Shown: positions 48,501 through 56,159 of the stretch, in pieces
How the letters are laid out: each line of letters begins with the position of its first letter
Position numbering within the stretch: the first letter of the stretch is position 1
DNA from: Actinomycetota bacterium
GTDB lineage: Bacteria > Actinomycetota > CADDZG01 > JAHWKV01 > JAOPZY01
Length of the DNA: 64,000 nt
Reading direction: 5' to 3'
NCBI GenBank assembly: GCA_035765775.1
Contig: DASTWV010000021.1
Span: 62,001 to 126,000 of the forward strand
Position numbers and translations under genes: made by a program
The notes under the pieces: model-generated
Database searches by the model: none
What the model was told of the DNA's origin: nothing
Seen by the model: the letters and a program-made list of their open reading frames with translations, nothing else

Positions 48501-51500
48501 GGCGGCAGTGCAAGCTCTCCAAGTGTCGCCTCCCTGGCGGTCGGCACCCACACGGTGACCGCCACCTACAGCGGGGGCTCCAGCTTCGGGGGCAGTTCCG
48601 GGACCCTCGCCGGGGGCCAGCTGGTCAATCAGGCTGGCAGCACTACGGGGATCACCTCGGACCCGAACCCCTCGGTCTTCGGCCAACCGGTTGTGGTGAC
48701 CGCCACGGTGGCCGCGGCCGCGCCCGGGGTGGGCACCCCCACCGGCTCCATCCAGTTCCAGGTCGACAACGTCAATGTCGGCGGGCCGGTGGGGTTGTCG
48801 GGGGGCATCGCCACCACCACCGTGACCGGCCTGCCGGTGGGCCTGACCGACATCCGGGCCCTCTACGGCGCCAGCAGCAACTTCACCAGCAGCGGTGCGG
48901 ACGTCGGGCAGACCGTCAACCGGGCGGGCAGTGCGGTCACCGCGGGTTCTTCCGTCAACCCCTCCCTCGTCGGCCAGGGCGTCACCTTCAACGCCACCGT
49001 GACCGCCGTGGCGCCCGGTGCGGGGACGCCCACCGGCACCGTGTCGTTCTTCGTCGACGGGTCCCACTACGAGGACGTCTCCCTGGCGTCCGGGGTGGCC
49101 TCCACCACCACGCCGGACACGGCTCTGACCCTCGGCGACCACACGGTCACCGCGACCTACGGGGGCAACGCCGACTTCACCGCCAGCTCGGGCGGCCTGA
49201 CCCAGACGGTGACGAAGGCGGCCACCACGACGACGGTGACCTCCGCGGTCAACCCCTCGGTGTTCGGCCAGCCGGTGACCTTCACCGCCACGGTGGCACC
49301 GGTGCCGCCGGCAACTGGCACGCCCACCGGCACCGTCGAGTTCTTCGCCGACGGCACCAGCTTCGGGAGCTCACCGCTCTCCGGGTCCACCGCGGTGTCG
49401 CCCGCCATCGCATCCCTGGCGGTGGGGGGTCACACGGTGACCGCCACGTACAGCGGCGACGCCAACTTCGGCACCTCGACCGGCACCACGCCGCAGACGG
49501 TGAGCCAGGCGGCGACCGCCCTCTCGTTTGCCGGCTCGCCCAATCCCTCGGCCTTCGGCCAGCCGGTGAGCTTCTCGGCCACGGTCACCGCCGTGGCGCC
49601 CGGAGCCGGGACCCCCACGGGCACCGTGCACTTCGCCGGGAACGGCTTCCCCTTCCCCGGGGTCGACGCCCCCCTGGTCAATGGCGTGGCCACCACCACC
49701 ACCACTGCCGTGCCCACCGGGATCACGCTCCTATCGGCGAACTACGCCGGTAATGGCGACTACGCCCCCAGCGGCGCCACCACCCCCCACACGGTCAACC
49801 CGGCGGCCACCACGACGACGGTGACCTCCGCGGTCAACCCCTCGGCGTTCGGCTCGGCGGTTACCTTCTCCGCCACCGTGGCGCCAGTGGCGCCCGGGGC
49901 CGGCGTGCCCACCGGGCAGGTGCAGTTCTTCGTAGACGGGGCGGCATCGGGTGGGCCGGCCGGGCTCTCGGGCGGCACGGCGGTATCGGCGCCAGTCTCT
50001 GGGCTGGCCACCGGCAACCACAGCGTCACCGCCACCTATGCGGGCGGCTCCGACTTCCTGCCCAGCACCTCCGCGGCGCTCACCCAGGGTGTCGGCCGGG
50101 TGGCGCCGGCGATCGGGGTCACCTCCACGGTCAACCCCTCGGTCTTCGGCCAGCCGGTCTCCTTCACCGCCACGGTCACCGGGACCCAGGGGACGGCGAC
50201 CGGGACCGTCCAGTTCGGCGTGGACGGCGCCAATCTCGGCGCCCCCGTCACCCTGACCGCCGGCGTCGCCACCTCGACTGACATCGCCAGCCTCTCGGTG
50301 GGGGCGCACACGGTGACCGCCACCTACGCGGGCGACGGCACGTACCTCCCGGGGACGGGCAGCGTCACCCAGACCGTCACCCAGGCGTCGTCGTCCACCA
50401 CAGTCACGTCGTCCAAGAGCCCCTCGGTCTTCGGCGAGTCCGTGCAGTTCACGGCCACGGTGGCGGCGGTCGCCCCGGGTGCGGGAACCCCGGGCGGGCA
50501 GGTGCAGTTCCTCATCGACGGCTCCGACAGCGGCGGGCCGGTCTCCCTGTCCGGCGGATCGGCATCCATCACCCGGTCCGGGCTGTCGGTGGGCAACCAT
50601 TCGGTGACGGCGCAGTATCTCGGCGACGCGTCGTTCACGACGAGTAGCGGGTCGCTTCCCGGGGGGCAGGCAGTGAACGCCTCGCCGAGTGCCACCAGCG
50701 TCACCTCATCCAAGAACCCGTCGGTCCTGGGGAATTCCATTCACTTCACGGCGGTGGTCGCCGCCAGTGGCAACGGGTCGGGAACCCCGGGCGGGCAGGT
50801 GCAGTTCCTCATCGACGGCTCCAACTTGGGCAGCCCGGTGTCGCTGTCGGGTGGGTCGGCCGTGTCCGGGGCGATCTCGTCGCTCACGGTCGGCACCCAC
50901 ACCGTGGATGCCCAGTACCTGGGCGACGGCAACTTCAACCCCAGCTCCGGTTCGCTGCCCGGCGGCCAGGTCGTGACGCCCGGCGGGACGTCGACGATGC
51001 TCTCCTCCTCGGAGAACCCCTCGACGGTCGGCGACGCCGTGGTCTTCACCGCCACAGTGGCCCCGACGACCGCGGCGGGCACCCCGGGCGGGACGGTGCA
51101 GTTCCGCATCGACGGGTCGGATGTCGGGAGCCCGGTGACGCTCTCGGGCGGGACTGCGTCGTACAGCACGAGCTCTCTGGCGGTAGGCAACCACACCGTG
51201 TCGGCGGTGTACAGCGGGGACGCCACCTACGCCGGCAGCACCGGCACTCTGGCGGGCGGCCAGACCGTGGTGGCGGTCATCGACGTCGATCTGTCGGTCC
51301 AGAAGGTGGGGCCCCGCCAGGCGGTGGTCGGGGAATACACCCCGTACGTGATCGTCGTGACCAACAACGGCCCGCATGCCGCAACCGGCGTCACCGTGTC
51401 CGACACGCTGCCCGCCGGCTTCAGCCTCCCGAACACGTGGTCCAGCCAGGGGTCGTGCTCCGGCGCGGTGCCCACCGTGACCTGCAGCCTCGGTAGCCTG

Positions 51501-52391
51501 GCCCCGGGCGCCCACGCCTACGTGATCCTGGTGACCGTAGCGCACGACGCCGGGACGGCGACCAACAACGTGACGGTCTCCGGCGACCAGACCGACCCCC
51601 ACCACGGCAACAACAGCGCCCGCGCCACCACGCGGGTCCACCAGCCGGGGTATTGGCTGTTCGGGGCCGACGGCGGGGTGTTCAGCTTCGGGGACGGCCA
51701 GTTCTACGGCTCCACCGGCGGGATGACGCTCAACAAGCCGGTGGTGGCCATGGCGGCGACCCCGGACGGCCTGGGGTACTGGCTGTTCGCCAGCGACGGC
51801 GGGGTGTTCGCCTTCGGGGACGCCGAGTTCCACGGCTCGGTGGCCAGCGTGCACCTGAACGCCCCCATCGTGGCGATGGCGCCGACCCCTGACGGCGGCG
51901 GCTACTGGCTGTTCGGTGCCGACGGCGGGGTCTTTGCCCTGGGCGATGCCCCGTTCTTCGGCTCCACCGGCGGTCAGCACCTGCCGGCACCGATCGTCGG
52001 CATGGCGATCACCCCGACCGGCGGCGGCTACTGGCTGGTGGGCGCCGACGGGGCCATCTACCCCTTCGGCGACGCCCAGTCCTACGGGTCGCCCAGCTCC
52101 CCCGGCGCCCCCATCGTGGGCATGGCCGCCACCCGGGACGGCGGCGGCTACTGGGAGGTCGACAAGCAGGGCCGGGTGTACTCCTTGGGCGACGCCGCGG
52201 CCTACGGCTCGCTGCCGGGGACGGCCCTCGGCGCTCAGATCGTCGGGATGGCCGCCACCGCGGACACCCAGGGCTACTGGCTGGTCGGCCGGGACGGCGG
52301 GGTGTTCGCCTTCGGTGACGCCCCCTACCTGGGCGGGATGAGCGGCACGCCACTGAACAAGCCGATTACCGGCATCACCCCGGAGGGCTGA
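45510..52391 (+). CDS. giant secreted beta-helix/Ig-like protein 2 with DUF11 and six-copy surface repeat
   Basis: The 2293-residue paralogue has a signal peptide (about 1-43, ending S-A-A-A-T) and the same beta-helix head (about 50-500; C-S-L-R-D-A-V-A-A-A-N and D-N-W-W-G-V-N-T-G-P-G are shared). Fourteen Ig-like domains follow (about 547-1925), then a DUF11-type domain (about 1927-2045, T-N-N-G-P-H-A-A-T-G-V-T-V-S-D-T-L-P-A-G-F). The C-terminus has six repeats of the G-Y-W-L-F-G-A-D-G-G-V-F-S-F-G-D type. The last module is absent from giant protein 1 but present in the SpoIID and amidase proteins, linking this locus to the cell wall. ATG at 45510 follows GGAGAG. No anchor motif is visible. 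Confidence 0.9.
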   Translation: MKPRHRASAGAVWSAVFLPLLALGGLLFSLGVITLTPGRSAAATTVFAVTKTTDSNDGACTPILCSLRDAVAAANTTASTSANPVQINLGPGTYTLTLGELDLGKVGTTLDVVINGTGVNASSVTIQQNTANSTVFLLGFDVAANSFVTNQSTTFQNLTITGGVDTRSTTGNGDGLGGGAIQAGGPGQSLTITNCVFTGNQSLANGSGGGAIFDGAGSLTISGSTFSNNTSASGFGGAVGYSDTGLAAGDVSITNSTFTNNTVTAPSGASDGGGGVFIGGSSINQHATVSGSTFSGNSAGGPGGGLFIDAELATSVTTSQFINNTAGTVDQGKGGGVYISSSNPTPSAGSGSITLSTFTGNSASGHSGGGGAIWNDIGPTTVAHNRIVGNTATFGSGIAEGVDTGSVNANDNWWGVNTGPGAGVLAAASVSPPATAPTAPSWLQLRTIASPAVVAPGGSTTFTADLLGRNTGGPLAAGTLNGLASFPSPPGVFSNAVDGTLSATAGQFVNGVATSAFTAGTTLGTNAGHVDAVADSQTITGGVSVKADSSVAVTTSGTPTVFGQPVTFTATLSSQVAGTTPAVPQGGTVTFFIDGIPGSPVTVSNGSAHAVLSNLTVGVHTVQAVYSGDSDFNGSSALLPGNQTVNKANSATAVASSLTPSFAGESVTFTATVTASPPGAGTPGGTVQFEDGGSPVGSPATLNGSGVATVSTSGLSVGSHTITAVYGGNLNFNGSTGTLSPDQVVNPAPTAVTVFPSFDPSVFGQPVTFAAQVNAALAGTPGGFVQFGINGENLGATETLVAGQAVTPVITNLPVGSVTVTATYTATDGVHAGSSGLFNQTVLPASTATTVGAAANPAVAGTAIDFSATVTAVAPSTATPTGTVQFAIDGSNVGSPQALSGGVATLSGVTSLSIGTHPVVATYLGDTDFVTSTSSTLSEVVNGFATTTTVTSSASPSVFGQPVSFTATVDAGANGTPTGTVQFGIDGANLGAPVTLAGGSASSPSVASLAVGTHTVTATYSGGSSFGGSSGTLAGGQLVNQAGSTTGITSDPNPSVFGQPVVVTATVAAAAPGVGTPTGSIQFQVDNVNVGGPVGLSGGIATTTVTGLPVGLTDIRALYGASSNFTSSGADVGQTVNRAGSAVTAGSSVNPSLVGQGVTFNATVTAVAPGAGTPTGTVSFFVDGSHYEDVSLASGVASTTTPDTALTLGDHTVTATYGGNADFTASSGGLTQTVTKAATTTTVTSAVNPSVFGQPVTFTATVAPVPPATGTPTGTVEFFADGTSFGSSPLSGSTAVSPAIASLAVGGHTVTATYSGDANFGTSTGTTPQTVSQAATALSFAGSPNPSAFGQPVSFSATVTAVAPGAGTPTGTVHFAGNGFPFPGVDAPLVNGVATTTTTAVPTGITLLSANYAGNGDYAPSGATTPHTVNPAATTTTVTSAVNPSAFGSAVTFSATVAPVAPGAGVPTGQVQFFVDGAASGGPAGLSGGTAVSAPVSGLATGNHSVTATYAGGSDFLPSTSAALTQGVGRVAPAIGVTSTVNPSVFGQPVSFTATVTGTQGTATGTVQFGVDGANLGAPVTLTAGVATSTDIASLSVGAHTVTATYAGDGTYLPGTGSVTQTVTQASSSTTVTSSKSPSVFGESVQFTATVAAVAPGAGTPGGQVQFLIDGSDSGGPVSLSGGSASITRSGLSVGNHSVTAQYLGDASFTTSSGSLPGGQAVNASPSATSVTSSKNPSVLGNSIHFTAVVAASGNGSGTPGGQVQFLIDGSNLGSPVSLSGGSAVSGAISSLTVGTHTVDAQYLGDGNFNPSSGSLPGGQVVTPGGTSTMLSSSENPSTVGDAVVFTATVAPTTAAGTPGGTVQFRIDGSDVGSPVTLSGGTASYSTSSLAVGNHTVSAVYSGDATYAGSTGTLAGGQTVVAVIDVDLSVQKVGPRQAVVGEYTPYVIVVTNNGPHAATGVTVSDTLPAGFSLPNTWSSQGSCSGAVPTVTCSLGSLAPGAHAYVILVTVAHDAGTATNNVTVSGDQTDPHHGNNSARATTRVHQPGYWLFGADGGVFSFGDGQFYGSTGGMTLNKPVVAMAATPDGLGYWLFASDGGVFAFGDAEFHGSVASVHLNAPIVAMAPTPDGGGYWLFGADGGVFALGDAPFFGSTGGQHLPAPIVGMAITPTGGGYWLVGADGAIYPFGDAQSYGSPSSPGAPIVGMAATRDGGGYWEVDKQGRVYSLGDAAAYGSLPGTALGAQIVGMAATADTQGYWLVGRDGGVFAFGDAPYLGGMSGTPLNKPITGITPEG
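47160..51282 (+). repeat. 14 tandem Ig-like domain repeats
   Basis: Units of about 290-300 bp match those of the first giant gene. The first three domains are close counterparts of domains 1-3 there (S-F-D-P-S-V-F-G-Q-P-V-T-F in domain 3 of both), showing that the genes arose by duplication. The later domains are less regular, and the four-domain super-repeat of the first gene is not evident here. Confidence 0.85.
51646..52388 (+). repeat. six-copy surface repeat module (giant protein 2 C-terminus)
   Basis: Six units of about 41 codons with G-Y-W-L-F-G/A-x-D-G-G-V-F-x-F/L-G-D. This is the third six-copy module of the window. Phe replaces Val after G-Y-W-L in the first three units. Confidence 0.85.
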
Positions 52392-52443
52392 CGCCCGGGC
52401 CGGTCCCGGCCGCCCCGGTAGATCGGCCCGCTACACTTCAGGC

Positions 52444-53166
52444 GTGGACCCCTCCCGCGAAGCCCTACTCAGCTTGCTGGAACTCCAGAAGATCGATACG
52501 GCCATCGACCGCATCGAGGCCCGGCTCAGCCACCTGCCGGAGCAGGCCGCCCTTGATGCCCTCGAGGCCCGGCTGGCCGACCTCGACGTCCAGATCGCCG
52601 AGCGCAAGCAGGCCCTGGACGAGGTCAGTGTCCGGCAGCGCCGCCTGGACAACGAGGTGGACTCGGTAGGCCAGAAGATCGCCGGCGAGTCGAACCGGCT
52701 CTACTCGGGCATGGTGAAGAACGCCAAGGAGCTGTCCGACATCTCCCGGGAGATCGAGGCCCTGAAGCGCCGGAAGGGGATCCTGGAGGACAACGACCTC
52801 GAGGTCATGGAGGAGCGGGACGGGATCGAGGCCGAACACCAGGCGCTGCTCGACGAGCGCACCGCCGTGCTCGAGGAGATCGCTCAGGCCCGCATCCTGC
52901 GGGACCACGCCTCCGAGGGGCTGGGCGTGCAGCTCAGCGCCGCCCAGGCCGAGCGGGCGGTCTGGCCCCCCCGCATCGAGTCCGAGCTGCTCGGCCTGTA
53001 CGACACCATCCGGGCCCACAAGTCCGGGATCGGGGCAGCGGCGATGGTGGACGGCGTGTGCCAGGGCTGCCACATGCGCCTGCCCGCCATGGAGGCCGAG
53101 CGGGTGCGCAGCGCCTCCGGCCTGACCCGGTGCGACGAGTGCCGGCGCATCCTCGTCGTCCTCTAG
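52444..53166 (+). CDS. coiled-coil protein with C4-type zinc ribbon (Rv2229c-like)
   Basis: The 240-residue protein is a long coiled coil (about 5-175, heptad-rich in Leu/Glu/Arg). Its C-terminal C4 zinc ribbon has V-C-Q-G-C-H near 202-207 and R-C-D-E-C near 229-233. This is the DUF164/zf-RING_7 family, in mycobacteria represented by Rv2229c next to the RNase HI gene Rv2228c; the same order is kept here. The family is thought to act on nucleic acids or as an adaptor, without a firm function. It starts with GTG at 52444. The RNase HI gene begins 10 nt after its stop, so they form an operon. Confidence 0.9.
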   Translation: MDPSREALLSLLELQKIDTAIDRIEARLSHLPEQAALDALEARLADLDVQIAERKQALDEVSVRQRRLDNEVDSVGQKIAGESNRLYSGMVKNAKELSDISREIEALKRRKGILEDNDLEVMEERDGIEAEHQALLDERTAVLEEIAQARILRDHASEGLGVQLSAAQAERAVWPPRIESELLGLYDTIRAHKSGIGAAAMVDGVCQGCHMRLPAMEAERVRSASGLTRCDECRRILVVL

Positions 53167-53176
53167 GGGTCTGCGG

Positions 53177-53635
53177 GTGGGGGAGTGGCAGGTGCGCACC
53201 GACGGTGCCGCCCGGGGCAACCCGGGCCCGGCCGGCGTCGGGGTGGTGCTGACCGACCCCGACGGCGCGGTGGTCGATGAGCTGGCCAAGGGCATCGGGT
53301 GGGCGACCAACAATGTCGCCGAGTACACCGCCCTCATCGAGGCCCTGCGGCTCGCCCGGAGCCACGGCGTCACCGAGCTGGCGGTGTTCTCCGACTCGAC
53401 GCTGATGGTGGAGCAGATGCGCGGGGCCTGGAAGGTCAGACACGAAGGCCTGCGACCGTTGTGGGCGGCCGCCCGCACCTTGGCGGGCGAGTTCACCCGC
53501 ATCCGCTACCAGGCAGTCCCCCGGGGAGGCAACAAACGGGCGGACGAGCTGGCCAATCTCGGCGTGGACCGGGACAACCCCTCGGCGGAGCCGCCCGCCC
53601 GGATCAGCGGACGGGACGCCGGGCCGCTCTTCTAG
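53177..53635 (+). CDS. ribonuclease HI family protein
   Basis: The 152-residue protein carries the RNase H catalytic residues: D9 in R-T-D-G-A-A-R-G-N, E in N-N-V-A-E-Y-T-A-L, D in V-F-S-D-S-T, and the final D in K-R-A-D-E-L-A-N. It cleaves the RNA strand of RNA-DNA hybrids. It corresponds to the N-terminal half of mycobacterial Rv2228c and lacks the C-terminal phosphatase (CobC-like) domain found there. The GTG start at 53177 is 10 nt after the zinc-ribbon gene. Its stop overlaps the GTG of the following membrane-protein gene by one base. Confidence 0.93.
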   Translation: MGEWQVRTDGAARGNPGPAGVGVVLTDPDGAVVDELAKGIGWATNNVAEYTALIEALRLARSHGVTELAVFSDSTLMVEQMRGAWKVRHEGLRPLWAAARTLAGEFTRIRYQAVPRGGNKRADELANLGVDRDNPSAEPPARISGRDAGPLF

Positions 53636-54264
53636 TGTTCTTCTGGTACCTGGGGGTAGGCAGCGCGCTCCTGCTCGTCACCCTCGGCCCCCGCCGGGTG
53701 GACTACCGGCTGGCCCTGGTCGGCCTGGTCCTGCCCGTCCTGGTCGATGTGCCGCTGCGCCTCACCGTCGAGCGCCACACGCACCTCGGGGTGCACCTGT
53801 ACGCCCACACGTTCGCCTTCGCCGTGGTCCTGGCGCTGGTGATCATGTTCGCCCTGCGGGGCGCAACCGCCCGGCGGTGGTTCGTCATCCCGATGGCGGT
53901 GGTGGTCCACCTCTTGCTGGCAGGGATGCTGGGCGACCCGGTCGGATTGTTCTGGCCGATGCTCGGCACCCACTTCACCCAGCTGCCCGCCGGCGGTGGG
54001 CTGGCGGGGGCCATCCTGCCCCTCAGTGCCTGGGCCGTCGTGCGGGAACTGGTGGGCCTGGCGGTGCTGGCCTACGCCGCCTTCGCCTTCCAGCTGGGCC
54101 GGGCCGGCCCCCGGGTGGAGTTCCTGCGCACCGGCGCCCTTTCGGCTCGCCCACCGAGGGCGGGCAGCGCTACGCCTGGCGGTGCGGCCGGGGATGGGGC
54201 GGCCGGGGATGGGGCGGCGCCGGACGGTGGGGCGCCAGACGGGCTCGGCTCGGGCTTACAATGA
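53635..54264 (+). CDS. multi-pass membrane protein, possibly metal-dependent hydrolase-like
   Basis: The 209-residue protein has about five hydrophobic segments and an acidic Gly/Ala/Pro-rich tail of about 40 residues made of G-D-G-A-A repeats. The histidine-containing stretch H-T-H-L-G-V-H-L-Y-A-H-T-F near residues 45-57 recalls the YdjM/DUF457 group of inner-membrane putative hydrolases, but I am not sure of the family. GTG at 53635 shares its G with the TAG stop of the RNase HI gene. Its last codons contain the probable -10 box of the RNase P RNA gene, which begins directly after the stop codon. Confidence 0.7.
   Translation: MFFWYLGVGSALLLVTLGPRRVDYRLALVGLVLPVLVDVPLRLTVERHTHLGVHLYAHTFAFAVVLALVIMFALRGATARRWFVIPMAVVVHLLLAGMLGDPVGLFWPMLGTHFTQLPAGGGLAGAILPLSAWAVVRELVGLAVLAYAAFAFQLGRAGPRVEFLRTGALSARPPRAGSATPGGAAGDGAAGDGAAPDGGAPDGLGSGLQ
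54257..54262 (+). promoter_or_regulatory. probable -10 box of the RNase P RNA gene
   Basis: TACAAT is a near-consensus -10 hexamer. It overlaps the last codons and stop of the membrane-protein gene. Transcription would start about 6 nt downstream, at 54267-54269, right where the P1 stem of the RNase P RNA begins. No clear -35 box is seen. Confidence 0.5.
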
Positions 54265-54265
54265 T

Positions 54266-54660
<395 letters not shown>

Positions 54661-54731
54661 GAAGGGGCCTCCGGGCTCCTTCCCGCCTACCTCCAGCCCG
54701 GTAGGCCTCCGTGAGGCCTCGGTGGGGTCCG

Positions 54732-54884
54732 CTAAGCGGACTTGCCCAGCATCCTCGTGATCTTGGTCCCGCACACCGGGCAGGTGCCCTGGGCGGCGGT
54801 ACGGCCGTTGGGGAGGTCCTTCTTCTCGCCCTCGAACGGCCGCTTGGTGCGGCACTTGACGCAGTACCCCTCATACGACGGCAT
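54732..54884 (-). CDS. DUF5679 small zinc-ribbon protein
   Basis: A 50-residue protein starting M-P-S-Y-E-G-Y-C-V-K-C-R-T-K and containing G-T-C-P-V-C-G-T-K-I-T-R near its end. The two C-x2-C pairs form a small zinc ribbon; this matches the actinobacterial DUF5679 family in length and sequence. The role is unknown; such ribbons commonly bind nucleic acid or ribosomes. AAAGGAG lies 5 nt before the ATG at 54884. It is convergent with rnpB and divergent from the RidA gene. Confidence 0.9.
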   Translation of the reverse strand: MPSYEGYCVKCRTKRPFEGEKKDLPNGRTAAQGTCPVCGTKITRMLGKSA

Positions 54885-54964
54885 GCGAGCTCCTTTCCTG
54901 ATCCGGCTCCAAACCGGCTCCGGACTCAGACGGAGCCCGGCGGTTGCGGTGGTAGCGTGAGGCC

Positions 54965-55030
54965 ATGGCGACGCTGACCTTCCCCTTCACCCTACCCGAC
55001 GTACCGTGCCCCAGCCGGATCTCCCCGTGA
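54965..55030 (+). CDS. possible 21-codon leader ORF coupled to the RidA gene
   Basis: A short ORF starts at ATG 54965 and ends with a TGA at 55028-55030 that overlaps the GTG at 55027, the likely RidA start. The peptide is Pro-rich and shows no known motif. The GTGA overlap repeats the layout seen at 4931-4978. It may couple translation or simply be a chance frame; GAGG is only 2 nt from its ATG, which is too close for strong initiation. Confidence 0.3.
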   Translation: MATLTFPFTLPDVPCPSRISP

Positions 55031-55404
55031 AGACCGCGATCTCCTCGTCGGGGGCCCCGGCGGCCATCGGGCCGTACTCGCAGGCCGTCCGGGCCGGGGA
55101 CTACCTGTTCTGCTCGGGCCAGATCCCCCTGGACCCGGAGACCGGGGAGCTGGTGGGCGGCGGGATCGCCGAGCAGACCACCAGGGTCCTGGAGAACGTG
55201 CGGGCGGTCCTGGCGTCCGCCGGTCTCGAGCCGGCCGATGTGGTGAAGACGACCGTCTTCCTGGTGTCGATGGCCGACTTCCCGGCCATGAACGAGGTCT
55301 ACGGCCGCTTCTTCTCCGACGTCCCGCCGGCCCGCTCAACGATAGGCGTGGCCGCCCTGCCCAAGGGCGCCGCCGTGGAGATCGAGGTCGTCGCCCAGGC
55401 CTGA
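55027..55404 (+). CDS. RidA family reactive-enamine deaminase
   Basis: The 125-residue protein has the YjgF/RidA plan: P-A-A-I-G-P-Y-S-Q-A-V, L-F-C-S-G-Q-I-P-L-D-P-x-T-G, the N-V-R-A-V-L strand-helix, and a C-terminal P-P-A-R-S-T-I-G-V-A-A-L-P-K-G-A with the catalytic arginine and V-E-I-E-V-V-A. RidA hydrolyses 2-aminoacrylate and other imines released by PLP enzymes and works as a trimer. GTG at 55027 overlaps a short upstream ORF; GTG at 55006 in the same frame is an alternative giving 132 residues. It faces the GNAT gene across the copy B hairpin. Confidence 0.93.
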   Translation: MKTAISSSGAPAAIGPYSQAVRAGDYLFCSGQIPLDPETGELVGGGIAEQTTRVLENVRAVLASAGLEPADVVKTTVFLVSMADFPAMNEVYGRFFSDVPPARSTIGVAALPKGAAVEIEVVAQA

Positions 55405-55461
55405 CGCAGACCCGTCCGTTCCGGTGCCGGCGACGGGCGCCCATACCGCTCCCGGGCATTG

Positions 55462-55502
55462 TTGGCGGCGTGGTACAGCCAGGAGATGTACTACTCCTCC
55501 AG
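55462..55502 (+). repeat. 41-nt structured hairpin element, copy B
   Basis: This copy reads on the plus strand as copy A (30671-30711) reads on the minus strand. Both show TTGGCGG, GTGGTACA, a G-C-C-A-G-G-x-G-A loop and TGTACTAC, ending here CCTCCAG rather than CCGCCAA. The inner 8-bp stem is unchanged. The outer stem has one mismatch and one G-U. Even the flank (CGGGCAxTG before the stem) is conserved. It lies between the convergent RidA and GNAT genes. Confidence 0.75.
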
Positions 55503-55568
55503 GTATCTCGGCGCCCGGCCCCGAATGGCGTGCATCGCCCCGCCCCGCCCCGGCCGGCCCCAGCGTGC

Positions 55569-56159
55569 TCAATCCGGCGCCCCCGCTTGCTCGGCCTCGG
55601 TGTCGGCCGCCAGTGCCCGCCACCGGGCGGCGGTGAGCGACCAGGTCGGGTGGCCCCGCCACACCCCGAACAGGCGCAGGTAGCGGGGCGGAGCCTTCTC
55701 CGGCCGGAAGCCGGCCTGCGCCACCAGGCCGGCGGATGCCGCGTTGCCCGGCTGAATGCTCGCTCCCAGCGCCACCAGGCCGAGCGGGCCGAACGCGTGG
55801 CCCAGGAGGAGCTGCAGGCCCTCCCGCATGAGCCCCTGGCGGGCATAGGACGGGTGGACGTAGTAACTGATGAATGCGGTGCGGCCCCGGGCGGAGAGCT
55901 CTGCCAGGTTGAACGCCCCCACGATGGCGCCCGAGGCCACCAGGCAGACCAGGAAGGCGTCGCCGGTGCGCCGGGAGGCCCGCACCAGGTAGGCGGCGAA
56001 CTCGTCCGGGCTGGAGGGTGGGTTGATCCACGGCCGGTAGAAGTCGGTGCCGGCGGCGATCATGGCGAGGAACTCGGTCTCGTCGCCCTTCTCGGGACGG
56101 CGCAGGAACACCGAGGTGCCCAGCGCGACGATGCCGGGCCCCTCCCGGCCCTCGGTCAC
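55569..56159 (-). CDS. GNAT family N-acetyltransferase (RimJ/RimL-like)
   Basis: The 196-residue protein fits the RimJ/RimL branch of GNAT enzymes: an N-terminal L-R-R-P-E strand, the central I-S-Y-Y-V-H-P-S-Y-A-R-Q-G-L-M-R-E-G strand-helix with the acetyl-CoA-binding Q/R-x-x-G-L-M-x-E motif, and the late P-G-N-A-A-S-A-G-L-V-A-Q-A-G-F-R motif (N-x-x-S motif B). It should acetylate an N-terminal or small-molecule amine. GTG at 56159 overlaps the stop of the upstream glycosyltransferase gene (GTGA), so both are probably translated from one message. Confidence 0.9.
   Translation of the reverse strand: MTEGREGPGIVALGTSVFLRRPEKGDETEFLAMIAAGTDFYRPWINPPSSPDEFAAYLVRASRRTGDAFLVCLVASGAIVGAFNLAELSARGRTAFISYYVHPSYARQGLMREGLQLLLGHAFGPLGLVALGASIQPGNAASAGLVAQAGFRPEKAPPRYLRLFGVWRGHPTWSLTAARWRALAADTEAEQAGAPD

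Noticed and set aside
41204-50323. Ladder of antisense ORFs of 95-99 codons, each starting M-A-V-T-V, about every 290 nt on the minus strand
   Set aside because: They mirror the Ig-domain periodicity in a high-GC sequence; the start Met is the antisense of the repeated A-T-Y/V-T-A codons. They have no ribosome-binding sites and no independent signal.
40369-51282. CRISPR-like or satellite repeat array
   Set aside because: The repeats are in frame, about 290 bp, diverged in sequence and encode Ig-like domains.
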